Notes under the pieces: generated by a model
What the model was told of the DNA's origin: nothing
The model's database searches: none
What the model saw: only the letters and a program-made list of their open reading frames with translations
Translations under genes and position numbers: made by a program
Assembly (NCBI GenBank): GCA_003213515.1
Contig: QCMV01000013.1
Span: 1 to 35,213, forward strand
From: Pelagibacteraceae bacterium AG-422-N09
GTDB lineage: Bacteria > Pseudomonadota > Alphaproteobacteria > Pelagibacterales > AG-422-B15
DNA length: 35,213 nucleotides
Direction of reading: 5' to 3'
Part shown: piece after piece, positions 26,458-34,818 of the stretch
Numbering within the stretch: the stretch's first letter is position 1
Layout: each line of letters starts with the position of its first letter

Positions 26458-26891
26458 TCGCCTTGCCATTTGCCAGATTTTTTAAGTGTTTCTATGACTT
26501 CAGGAGGCATGTAGTTTTCGTCATGCTTAGCTAAGACTTTATTTGCAATAAATCTACCATCATTCATATAAACCCCCTCAACAACTACTCCCTTATCCTC
26601 AGCAAATAAATTTGGCAGAATACCCTCATATTTTACTTCAATTTCGTTATCACCATCAGTAATATTGAAATAAAAGATACTGTCAGTTTCGTTTTGAACA
26701 GAGTCCACAGATACAAGTCCACCCAATCTCATTATTTGACCTTGTTTATCAGAATTTTTTAAAAGTTCGGTTGGGCCGTAAAAATAAATTATATTATCCT
26801 TTAGGTTAAAAATAATTATCAATACTGCGATCAAAACAATAATTAAACTTAAGAGGAATTTAATTAATCTGCTTTTTACTAAACTAGTCAA
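26454..26891 (-). CDS. ccmE: Heme chaperone CcmE
   Basis: A 145-residue membrane-anchored heme chaperone. An N-terminal helix (about 10-29) is followed by an OB-fold with LGGLVSVDSV and the heme-attachment motif HDENY, where His123 binds heme covalently and Tyr127 is the conserved partner. The start is TTG at 26891, overlapping the ccmD end by eight bases; no better start is in frame. Confidence 0.95.
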   Translation of the reverse strand: MTSLVKSRLIKFLLSLIIVLIAVLIIIFNLKDNIIYFYGPTELLKNSDKQGQIMRLGGLVSVDSVQNETDSIFYFNITDGDNEIEVKYEGILPNLFAEDKGVVVEGVYMNDGRFIANKVLAKHDENYMPPEVIETLKKSGKWQGE

Positions 26892-27039
26892 TTTTCTTTT
26901 TTGTTTTATTAAAAATTTTTTCGTATTTCCTTAAATTTAATATATTGATTAAAAAAAATATAACTAAGGAAAAGAAAAAAATACCATATGAAGACCAAAC
27001 AAAGATCGCATATCCACCCATATCTAATAATTCATTCAT
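26884..27039 (-). CDS. ccmD: Heme exporter accessory protein CcmD
   Basis: A 51-residue protein found by reading the gap between ccmC and ccmE. It begins MNELLDMGGYAIFVWSSYGI, has a single membrane helix (about 10-34) and a basic C-terminal tail (LRKYEKIFNKTKKK), exactly the CcmD layout. The ATG overlaps the ccmC stop by one base (TAATG). CcmD links CcmC to CcmE so that the heme-loaded chaperone is released. Confidence 0.9.
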   Translation of the reverse strand: MNELLDMGGYAIFVWSSYGIFFFSLVIFFLINILNLRKYEKIFNKTKKKID

Positions 27040-27740
27040 TAATTGATTGTCCTTAACATTTTATTTTCAATTAAGACAAGTCTGAATCTAATCAGTGATA
27101 CTGTTACTAGAAATAAAAAACAAGCAATTGTCATTATAAATAATGGAATGAGCATACTAATATCAATACTTGGTGTAGAAAGTTTTGAAATTGAAGCAGG
27201 TTGATGCAAAGTATTCCACCAATCAACTGAAAATTTAATTATAGGTATATTAATAAAACCTATTATTGCTAGTGCTGCTGATATTTTTGAAGCAAGCTCC
27301 TTATTTGATATAGCCTGCCAAAGAAAGATATAAGCGATATAAAGAAAAAATAATATTAACATAGAAGTTAGTCTTGCGTCCCATACCCACCATACACCCC
27401 ATGTAGGCTTGCCCCATATACTTCCGGTTATCAATGACATTAAAGTAAACACCATTCCTACTTGAGCAATTGATCTTGCAACAACATTAAAAAGGGGGTT
27501 TCGGGTTATAAACCAAAGAACGCATGAACCAGCTAAAATTGAGTAAGTCATAAGTGCAAACCATGCAGAAGGAACATGAATATACATAATTCTCATCGAG
27601 TCTCCTTGAATATAATCTGGAGGAGACTGAAAAAGTGAATAGTATAAACCTATAATAAATACAAAAATTGTCGCAAAAATTAAGTATGGATTTGCAGACT
27701 TGATAAGCTCAATATGATTATTATTAATTTTGATATACAT
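27039..27740 (-). CDS. ccmC: Heme exporter/handling protein CcmC
   Basis: A 233-residue protein with six membrane helices that loads heme onto CcmE. The WWD domain reads WGKPTWGVWWVWDARLTSML, and the flanking conserved histidines lie in MYIHVPSAW and WWNTLHQPASI. The gene lies 36 bases after ccmB and is coupled to ccmD. Confidence 0.97.
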   Translation of the reverse strand: MYIKINNNHIELIKSANPYLIFATIFVFIIGLYYSLFQSPPDYIQGDSMRIMYIHVPSAWFALMTYSILAGSCVLWFITRNPLFNVVARSIAQVGMVFTLMSLITGSIWGKPTWGVWWVWDARLTSMLILFFLYIAYIFLWQAISNKELASKISAALAIIGFINIPIIKFSVDWWNTLHQPASISKLSTPSIDISMLIPLFIMTIACFLFLVTVSLIRFRLVLIENKMLRTIN

Positions 27741-27776
27741 TTTCTATTATATATATATAACGACTTGAGGCATTGC

Positions 27777-28400
27777 CTACTCTCCATAAAGACGCAGACC
27801 ATAAGCGGTTACATATATAGAGATAACAAAAGAAAGCATTGATAATCCTAATAGAATTGGCCAAGAAGCAGCATCAGAGCCAAAAATAATAAAAGGCACA
27901 AATAGTGGTATCATTATAATTGCTTTCAAAAAAATTGTTCTTTTGGCGCCGAGCGTTAGTGCGCTAACAAAATTCGCAATGAAAACCATGCCAAATGAAC
28001 CTATGAATAAGTTTATAAATATTTGTATAGTCTCGAAATAATCCAAATAAAATAGAAAACTCAATATTGGTAGGATTACTAAGAGTGGAAGGCAGTAAAT
28101 AAACCAATGGGTAACATATTTGCTGATTACTAAATACTCTATCGTCTTATTTTTCTGCATAATAATATCTAAATTACCATCTTCATAATCAGCGTTATAA
28201 ATTCTATCAACTGTAATTATGATTGATAAAGCTAGCGCAATCCAAACTACACCTTTAAACAAAAGTTTAAGCTGATCACTTTGAGTACCAAAGGCAAATG
28301 GAATTAATATTAAAATTAGTACAAAGAAAGATACTGTGAAAAAGAAATTAGCACTTGAATAAAACGATAATAATAGATCCCTTTTAATTAAGTTTAACAT
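27777..28400 (-). CDS. ccmB: Heme exporter permease CcmB
   Basis: A 207-residue permease with about six hydrophobic helices and the CcmB hallmarks DRIYNADYEDGNLD and FIANFVSALTLGAKR. It partners CcmA in the ABC complex that releases holo-CcmE from CcmC. One base separates it from the ccmA stop. Confidence 0.94.
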   Translation of the reverse strand: MLNLIKRDLLLSFYSSANFFFTVSFFVLILILIPFAFGTQSDQLKLLFKGVVWIALALSIIITVDRIYNADYEDGNLDIIMQKNKTIEYLVISKYVTHWFIYCLPLLVILPILSFLFYLDYFETIQIFINLFIGSFGMVFIANFVSALTLGAKRTIFLKAIIMIPLFVPFIIFGSDAASWPILLGLSMLSFVISIYVTAYGLRLYGE

Positions 28401-28401
28401 A

Positions 28402-29001
28402 TTAGATATTAACTTCCTTATGAAATTTTTTTGGCAAGTTAATATTAGAAGTAAGTATAACTATTCCCATATTTTCGTTAAACCGATTAATTTTTTCTAT
28501 TAGTGAGTTTGTGTTGGCTTCATCAAGATAAACAAACGGTTCATCTAAAAACCAAAATTCATATTTATTATAGTTTAGTCTGTGGAGAGAAATACATTTT
28601 TTTTGACCATCACTTAATGATCCAACATCTCTATTAATTAAATGATCCAAATTATCGCGTTCCAGTAGTTTTGCATGATCAAGAGATTCGTTAAAGATAA
28701 TATCCCATAGCTCTAAATTTTTTTTTATTGAAAGATTATCTTTAAGAGAGTTCTTTTGGCCAATGAGGTTAAACTTATTATTATATAAATTGTCTTCAAG
28801 TATACTCAGATCATTCAAAGATACCTTGCCCTGATAGGATGTGATAAAATTGGATAAAATTCTTAAGAGGGTAGTTTTACCAGAACCATTTCGTCCTTTT
28901 ACAACCAATGTTTCACCAGACTTAATAATAATATTAATATTATTAAGAACTTTGCTTTCTCCTCTTTTACAGCTCAAATCCTCAATTTTTAGTTCGTTCA
29001 T
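28402..29001 (-). CDS. ccmA: Heme exporter ATP-binding protein CcmA
   Basis: A 199-residue ABC ATPase. The Walker A motif is GRNGSGKTT (36-44), the signature is the slightly divergent SDGQKK, and Walker B is FWFLDEP. Length and position in front of ccmB identify it as CcmA. It is divergent from acnA with 59 bases between the starts. Confidence 0.95.
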   Translation of the reverse strand: MNELKIEDLSCKRGESKVLNNINIIIKSGETLVVKGRNGSGKTTLLRILSNFITSYQGKVSLNDLSILEDNLYNNKFNLIGQKNSLKDNLSIKKNLELWDIIFNESLDHAKLLERDNLDHLINRDVGSLSDGQKKCISLHRLNYNKYEFWFLDEPFVYLDEANTNSLIEKINRFNENMGIVILTSNINLPKKFHKEVNI

Positions 29002-29014
29002 TATAAACTTTATG

Positions 29015-29042
29015 TTGATAGCTTGTTAAATTAGTCTAAATA
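29015..29042 (+). promoter_or_regulatory. Possible acnA promoter
   Basis: TTGATA (29015-29020) and TAAATA (29037-29042), 16 bases apart, lie 18 bases before the acnA ATG in the divergent ccmA-acnA gap. Both boxes are imperfect and the region is AT-rich, so this is a weak call. Confidence 0.3.
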
Positions 29043-29060
29043 TAACAGCAGTAAACCTCT

Positions 29061-31742
29061 ATGTACGACAGCTTTAAGACAAAAAAAACACTAAAAATAG
29101 GAAAAAAAACCTACACCTATTTCAGTTTCAAAGCTGCTGAAAAAAATGGTCTTAAAAACATCTCTTCATTGCCATTTTCAATAAAAGTACTTTTGGAGAA
29201 TCTCATAAGAAACGAGGATGGCACTACTGTCAGTGTGGATGACATCAAAGATTTTGATAACTGGAAAACTAATAAAAAAATCAATAGAGAAATCAATTTT
29301 AGACCTGCAAGAGTCTTAATGCAGGATTTTACAGGTGTACCAGCTGTTGTTGACCTTGCATCTATGAGGTCTGCAATTATGAGTGAGAAAGGAGACCCTA
29401 AAAAAGTAAATCCTTTATCGCCAGTTGATCTAGTAATAGATCACTCCGTGATGGTTGATAAGTACGGCTCAGCAACTTCCTACAAGGCAAATGTAGATTT
29501 AGAATATAAAAGAAACATTGAAAGATATGAATTCTTGAGATGGGGGCAAAAATCCTTCAACAACTTTCGTGTTGTACCACCTGGTACAGGTATTTGCCAC
29601 CAGGTAAATCTGGAATATCTTGCCAAGACTGTTTGGTCTGAGAAGAAAAAAATTAAAAATAGAAATCTGAATTTAGCTTATCCAGACACTGTGGTTGGAA
29701 CAGACAGCCATACGACTATGATAAATGGTTTATCTGTGCTTGGATGGGGAGTAGGCGGAATAGAGGCTGAGGCTGCAATGTTAGGCCAGCCAATTTCAAT
29801 GGTCGTTCCAGAAGTTATTGGATTTGAGATAAAAGGAAAAATAAAGGAAGGTATTACAGCCACAGATCTGGTTTTAACAATCACTGAACAACTAAGACAA
29901 AAAGGGGTTGTAGGAAAGTTTGTAGAATTTTATGGTGCTGGCCTCAAAGAGTTATCAGTTCCTGATAGGGCAACAATTTCAAATATGGCTCCTGAGTATG
30001 GTGCGACTTGTGGTTTTTTTCCAATCGATGAAGAAACAATTAAATTTCTAAAAGTTAGCGGTAGATCTTCCGAAGAAATTAAACTTGTCGAAAAATATGC
30101 AAAGGCTCAAGATTTATGGGAAGACTACAAAAAAAGTAAAAGAGTTTACACAGAAACTATGCAATTAGATTTATCTAATATCGAGCCAAGTTTAGCTGGT
30201 CCAAAGCGACCACAAGATAAAATATTATTATCAAATGTATCTGATACATTTATAAAATCTTTTGAAAAAGAGTTTGGTCAAAAGCATATTGACAACCCCA
30301 TACATGTTAAAGATGAAAAATTTCAAATTGACAATGGGCATGTCGCTATTGCAGCTATTACAAGTTGCACCAATACCTCTAATCCTAGTGTAATGATTGG
30401 GGCTGGAATTCTTGCGCAAAAAGCGATTAAAATGGGGCTTAAAAGCAAGCCTTGGGTAAAAACATCTTTAGCCCCGGGATCAAAAGTAGTAACTGATTAC
30501 TTAATGAAATCAGGACTACAAGAATATCTTGATAAACTTGGTTTTAATTTGGTTGGCTTTGGTTGTACAACATGTATTGGAAATTCTGGCCCACTCGATG
30601 AGAATATTTCTGACGCTATCACAAAAAATGACTTAATTGTAAGTGGTGTTTTATCAGGTAATAGAAATTTCGAAGGTAGAATTAATCCTTTCGTAAAGGC
30701 TAACTACCTCGCATCACCTCCTCTTGTTGTTGCCTACGCCCTGGCCGGTTCAACCAAGATTAACTTAACAAAAGATCCACTAGGTTATGGAAAAAATAAC
30801 CAACCAATTTATCTAAAAGATATTTGGCCAAAATCAAAAGAGATAAAAATGGTAATGAATAAAATTATTAATTCAAATTTATATAAGCAACGTTATAAGA
30901 ATGTTTTTAAAGGTGACAAGAAATGGAATACAGTAAAATCTCCAAGTGGTTTAACATACAAATGGAATAAAAAATCCACCTACGTACAACATCCACCATT
31001 TTTTAAAAATTCAGAATTAAACAGCATCTCTGACATTAAAGGTGCGAATATTCTTGGAATATTTGGTGATTCTGTAACAACAGACCACATCAGTCCTGCT
31101 GGAGCCATTAAGGAAGATAGTCCTGCCGGTGATTATCTTAAATCAAAGAAAATAAAAAAAATTGATTTTAACTCGTTTGGTGCCAGAAGAGGAAATCATG
31201 AGATAATGATGAGAGGTACTTTTGCAAATATTAGAATAAAAAATGAAATGTTAGATAACATTGAAGGTGGATATACAATTCATTATCCATCTAAAAAACA
31301 AATGTCAATTTATGACGCCTCAATAAAATACAATAAATCAAAAACACCATTAGTTGTCATTGCGGGAAAAGATTATGGAATGGGCTCATCAAGAGACTGG
31401 GCAGCAAAAGGAACTAATTTGCTTGGTGTTAAAGCGGTAATTGCTGAGTCTTATGAAAGGATACATAGATCCAACCTAATCGGAATGGGAGTGCTCCCTT
31501 TTATATTCAAAGATGGTGAGAATAGGAAATCTTTAAAATTAGAAGGCCCAGAAAAAATAACAATAAGTGGGATCAAAGATAATTTAAAACCTCAATCTTT
31601 TTATAATGCAATGATAGTTTATAAAAATGGTAAAAATATAACCACTGAGATAAAACTATTAGTAAACACATCGACAGAAGTAGAATACCTCAACAGCGGA
31701 GGCATTCTACAATATGTTTTAAGAGAATTAGTAAATTCTTAA
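29061..31742 (+). CDS. acnA: Aconitate hydratase A
   Basis: An 893-residue AcnA/IRP-type aconitase that isomerises citrate to isocitrate. The 4Fe-4S ligands are Cys436 (TSCTNTSNP), Cys502 and Cys505 (GFGCTTCIGNSGPL). GTDSHTTMINGLSVLGWGVG and the C-terminal swivel domain with AGKDYGMGSSRDWAAKGT are diagnostic. No Shine-Dalgarno is obvious before the ATG. Neighbouring acnA with the ccm cluster is common in alphaproteobacteria. Confidence 0.98.
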   Translation: MYDSFKTKKTLKIGKKTYTYFSFKAAEKNGLKNISSLPFSIKVLLENLIRNEDGTTVSVDDIKDFDNWKTNKKINREINFRPARVLMQDFTGVPAVVDLASMRSAIMSEKGDPKKVNPLSPVDLVIDHSVMVDKYGSATSYKANVDLEYKRNIERYEFLRWGQKSFNNFRVVPPGTGICHQVNLEYLAKTVWSEKKKIKNRNLNLAYPDTVVGTDSHTTMINGLSVLGWGVGGIEAEAAMLGQPISMVVPEVIGFEIKGKIKEGITATDLVLTITEQLRQKGVVGKFVEFYGAGLKELSVPDRATISNMAPEYGATCGFFPIDEETIKFLKVSGRSSEEIKLVEKYAKAQDLWEDYKKSKRVYTETMQLDLSNIEPSLAGPKRPQDKILLSNVSDTFIKSFEKEFGQKHIDNPIHVKDEKFQIDNGHVAIAAITSCTNTSNPSVMIGAGILAQKAIKMGLKSKPWVKTSLAPGSKVVTDYLMKSGLQEYLDKLGFNLVGFGCTTCIGNSGPLDENISDAITKNDLIVSGVLSGNRNFEGRINPFVKANYLASPPLVVAYALAGSTKINLTKDPLGYGKNNQPIYLKDIWPKSKEIKMVMNKIINSNLYKQRYKNVFKGDKKWNTVKSPSGLTYKWNKKSTYVQHPPFFKNSELNSISDIKGANILGIFGDSVTTDHISPAGAIKEDSPAGDYLKSKKIKKIDFNSFGARRGNHEIMMRGTFANIRIKNEMLDNIEGGYTIHYPSKKQMSIYDASIKYNKSKTPLVVIAGKDYGMGSSRDWAAKGTNLLGVKAVIAESYERIHRSNLIGMGVLPFIFKDGENRKSLKLEGPEKITISGIKDNLKPQSFYNAMIVYKNGKNITTEIKLLVNTSTEVEYLNSGGILQYVLRELVNS

Positions 31743-31748
31743 ACCCAA

Positions 31749-32378
31749 TTAGGATTTATAATTTGATAGAATTTGACTAAGGTCACTTGACCCCTGACCA
31801 TTTACAGTATTTCTAATTGCTTTAAAAATCTGATCAGATGCTGATGCAAAATCACCGTCACTTATACTGTAGTTTTGTCTGTGCAATGTAAAATTTACTT
31901 CAACGCAGATTTCGTCACAATCTGTATAAAAAAAAGTATAAAAAGGGTTAATTTCACCAATCACTGAGCATGTTTCCTCAAAATTTCCAGAGCCTCTGGA
32001 GTCAATGTTTGAGGTTGTCACATCAGCGTCAGTAATCCATCCTGCATCACAAGCATAGAATGACTTTCTATAAGAAGTTTCCTCAGATTTTGAACCTAAG
32101 ACCGCATAATTAATACCATCAAAATTAAATGCATTATCGGTAGGGCCAACTTCTTCAGGAACTAAAGTTGCATATACGTAGAAATTTCCTGATGGAACAC
32201 TACCAGATTTTTCTAAATCATATACTTTCCAATTACCTGGTAATACAGGAAGATCATTTTGATTATAAGCATTTTTTATTTCGCCATTATAAAAAACTTG
32301 TTCGTTAAGTTCTGTGGCATTACTGAATGAAAGTGGCATTAACAGTATTGAAAGAGAGATAATAATATTTTTAAACAT
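31749..32378 (-). CDS. Secreted protein of unknown function
   Basis: A 209-residue protein with a signal peptide (about 1-21, cut after SNA). The mature part has four cysteines (CDAGW, ETCSV, TDCDEIC), many aromatic residues and a VLPGNWKVYDLEKSG block near its start, suggesting a disulfide-stabilised beta-rich periplasmic or surface protein. AAAAGGAAAAAGT precedes the ATG, and a perfect TATAAT lies at 32409-32404 without a good -35. I do not recognise a family. It is downstream of htpG, 68 bases away, and converges with acnA. Confidence 0.7.
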   Translation of the reverse strand: MFKNIIISLSILLMPLSFSNATELNEQVFYNGEIKNAYNQNDLPVLPGNWKVYDLEKSGSVPSGNFYVYATLVPEEVGPTDNAFNFDGINYAVLGSKSEETSYRKSFYACDAGWITDADVTTSNIDSRGSGNFEETCSVIGEINPFYTFFYTDCDEICVEVNFTLHRQNYSISDGDFASASDQIFKAIRNTVNGQGSSDLSQILSNYKS

Positions 32379-32446
32379 ACTTTTTCCTTTTATTTAAGAT
32401 TAAATTATACTTCAAAATAAATATTAAAATAGTACTAATTTCAGAT

Positions 32447-34333
32447 CTAATTTTCAATTGCACTATAAATTGTATTTATCAATTTTTTTGAAAACTCAAT
32501 TGGATCCGACGGTTTTTCACCATCGAGAATTTTTGATTGTTCGTATAACAAAATAGAAATATTTTCTACTTCTCCAATCTTGTTCTTATCTTTGCTCATA
32601 TTAGATAGCTTTTTTATAAGTTTGTGATTTGGATTTATTTCCATGACCTTCAATGATAAACCTTGATTGAGTTGATTATGCTGTTGAAGGATTTTTTCGA
32701 GTTGAGGGTCCATTGCTCCTTCATCACTGACTAAACATACCGCACTATCAGTAAGTCTGGATGAAATTCTGACATCTTTTACTTTATCTTTTAATTTTTC
32801 TTTTAATAAATTTATGAGAGGTTCTGTAGACTTATTTTCCTTGCTGTCTTTTTTTTCACCATCAATTTTTTCAAGATCGTCAGCACCTCGTGTTACTGAT
32901 TTGAAGTTTTTCTCAAGATACGATGGAGTTGATGATGTCCAAAAACTATCTACAGGATCATCTAATATCAAGACATTAATATCTCTTGACTTGTAGCCCT
33001 CTAGGCTTGGATTATTAATTATGTTTTCATAATTATCTCCTGTCATAAAATAAATATCTTTTTGTTTTTTTTCCATTGACCCTATGTACTCGTTCAATGT
33101 TATCAGTTTGCTAGACTTGGAGTTTTTAAATAATGCAATTTCTAAGATTGCATCTTTTCTCTCAAAATCCTCATAAATACCCTCTTTAAGAACTGGGCCA
33201 AAATTTTGCCAAAATTTTTCGTATGACTCTCTATCTTTAGCTAATTTCTTTTTTAAATCAGATATTGTTCGCTTGACCAAAGATGATCTAATTTTAGTAA
33301 CTACAGGGTTATTTTGAAGCATTTCACGACTAATATTTAATGGCAGGTCTTCCGAATCAATTATGCCGCGAAGGAAGCGAAGATAGGGAGGTATAAGTTC
33401 GGGACAATTATCAGTTATGAATACTCTTTTGACGTAAAGTTTTAATCTATTTTCTCTAGCAGGGTCATATAAATCAAAAGGTTTTGTTGATGGAATAAAA
33501 TTCAAAACTGTGTACTCAATTTTACCTTCAGCTTTGTAGTGTGATGTCATCCAAGGGTCATCGAACATTTGTCCTGAATGATTATAAAACTCTTTATATT
33601 GCTCTGCTGAAATTTTATTTTTAGGTCTTGTCCAAATTGCTGACGCAGAATTAACCGACTCCAAAGTTTCATCTTTTTTTTCAGTGCCATCACTAATATA
33701 AATTGGAATACTTATATGATCAGAGTACCTTCTAATTATATTTTGAATTCTATCTTTATCTAAATATTCTTTTGAGTCCTTTGTCAAAGTCAGTTCAATT
33801 GTTGTTCCTCTATTTGAAGCAAGAAGACTTGGGTCTTCAGTCTCCTCAATTGTAAAACTACTTTCCCCATCAGAAGTCCACACCCATATCTTATTTTCTC
33901 CAGCTTTTCTTGTAATAACTTTAGTTTGGGAAGCAACCATAAAAGCTGAATAGAATCCAACACCAAATTGACCAATTAGAGATAGGTCTTTAGTTTTTGA
34001 CTCAGACAATTCTTTCAAAAAATGAGCGGTACCAGAACGAGCGATAGTTCCTAGATTAGATACGAGATCTTTTTTATTCATACCAACCCCGTTATCGGAA
34101 ATTGATATCAAATTACTTTTTTTATCAATCGCAATCTGTATTTTAAAATTTGGATCATCTTTGATTAACTTTTCTTTGGTATTAGCCAAATATCTAAGTT
34201 TATCACATGCGTCTGAGGCATTGGAGACAAGCTCTCTTACAAATACTTCTTTTTCTGAATAAACAGAATTGATCATTAGTTTCAGCAACTGGCTGACTTC
34301 TGTTTGGAACTCTAATTTTTCTGATTTAGACAT
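32447..34333 (-). CDS. htpG: Chaperone protein HtpG (Hsp90)
   Basis: A 628-residue bacterial Hsp90. The ATPase domain has ELVSNASDACDKLRY (Glu34, Asn38), DNGVGM (Asp80) and the lid motif IGQFGVGFYSAFMV. The middle domain has LYVKRVFITDNCPELIPPYLRFLRGIIDSEDLPLNISRE-type blocks (about 310-350), and a dimerisation domain follows. ATG 34333 is preferred over an in-frame TTG 15 bases upstream; GAGAG lies about eight bases before the ATG. A heat-shock-like promoter precedes it. Confidence 0.98.
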   Translation of the reverse strand: MSKSEKLEFQTEVSQLLKLMINSVYSEKEVFVRELVSNASDACDKLRYLANTKEKLIKDDPNFKIQIAIDKKSNLISISDNGVGMNKKDLVSNLGTIARSGTAHFLKELSESKTKDLSLIGQFGVGFYSAFMVASQTKVITRKAGENKIWVWTSDGESSFTIEETEDPSLLASNRGTTIELTLTKDSKEYLDKDRIQNIIRRYSDHISIPIYISDGTEKKDETLESVNSASAIWTRPKNKISAEQYKEFYNHSGQMFDDPWMTSHYKAEGKIEYTVLNFIPSTKPFDLYDPARENRLKLYVKRVFITDNCPELIPPYLRFLRGIIDSEDLPLNISREMLQNNPVVTKIRSSLVKRTISDLKKKLAKDRESYEKFWQNFGPVLKEGIYEDFERKDAILEIALFKNSKSSKLITLNEYIGSMEKKQKDIYFMTGDNYENIINNPSLEGYKSRDINVLILDDPVDSFWTSSTPSYLEKNFKSVTRGADDLEKIDGEKKDSKENKSTEPLINLLKEKLKDKVKDVRISSRLTDSAVCLVSDEGAMDPQLEKILQQHNQLNQGLSLKVMEINPNHKLIKKLSNMSKDKNKIGEVENISILLYEQSKILDGEKPSDPIEFSKKLINTIYSAIEN

Positions 34334-34352
34334 AATATTTACTCTCAAAAAC

Positions 34353-34381
34353 TATATTGGAATTATCCATCGAAATTCAAG
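34353..34381 (-). promoter_or_regulatory. Possible heat-shock sigma (RpoH) promoter of htpG
   Basis: On the minus strand CTTGAA (34381-34376) is followed after 15 bases by CCAATATA (34360-34353), close to the RpoH pattern CTTGAAA and CCCATNTA. The start site would lie about 13 bases before the htpG ATG. Confidence 0.4.
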
Positions 34382-34456
34382 GCAATTTAAGTGAAGTTAT
34401 CTCGAAAATCTTCCCTATTTTCTGTGTTTTTTAGATATTTTTCAAGATAACATAAG

Positions 34457-34816
34457 ATGACAATGACAATACATTACATCAGGACTGGGCAAACCTTCAA
34501 AAGCTCTACTCAATCAAGAAATAAATTTACGAGTTTCCATAAAACCGAGCTTAACCTGATACTTTCAGTATACGCACAAAAGGTCAGCCAAGGACATTGG
34601 AAAGACTATGCAATAGATCACGGTAAATACACTGCGGTATTTTCAATTTATCGAAGTACTTTCGAGAATGCTTTTTTAAGAATAATTAAAAATAAAAATA
34701 AGGGGAAGCGTATAACATTTACATTAATCGATTTTAATAACAAAAAAATTAAGATAAGCGAGAATCTATCAGATATTACTCGATACCTTAAAGTTTCTGT
34801 AAAACGTATAGCCTGA
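34457..34816 (+). CDS. DUF2794 family protein
   Basis: A 119-residue protein. The block FHKTELNLILSVYAQKVSQG, then HWKDYAIDHGKYTAVFSIYRSTFENAFLRIIKN, resembles the DUF2794 family of alphaproteobacteria (EL..IL.vYgr.Va.G.WrDYaid....AvFsvfR). No signal peptide or membrane helix is visible. The C-terminus is basic. The function of the family is unknown. It is divergent from htpG (124 bases between starts) and ends two bases before the stop of the convergent Bax-inhibitor gene. Confidence 0.7.
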   Translation: MTMTIHYIRTGQTFKSSTQSRNKFTSFHKTELNLILSVYAQKVSQGHWKDYAIDHGKYTAVFSIYRSTFENAFLRIIKNKNKGKRITFTLIDFNNKKIKISENLSDITRYLKVSVKRIA

Positions 34817-34818
34817 AC

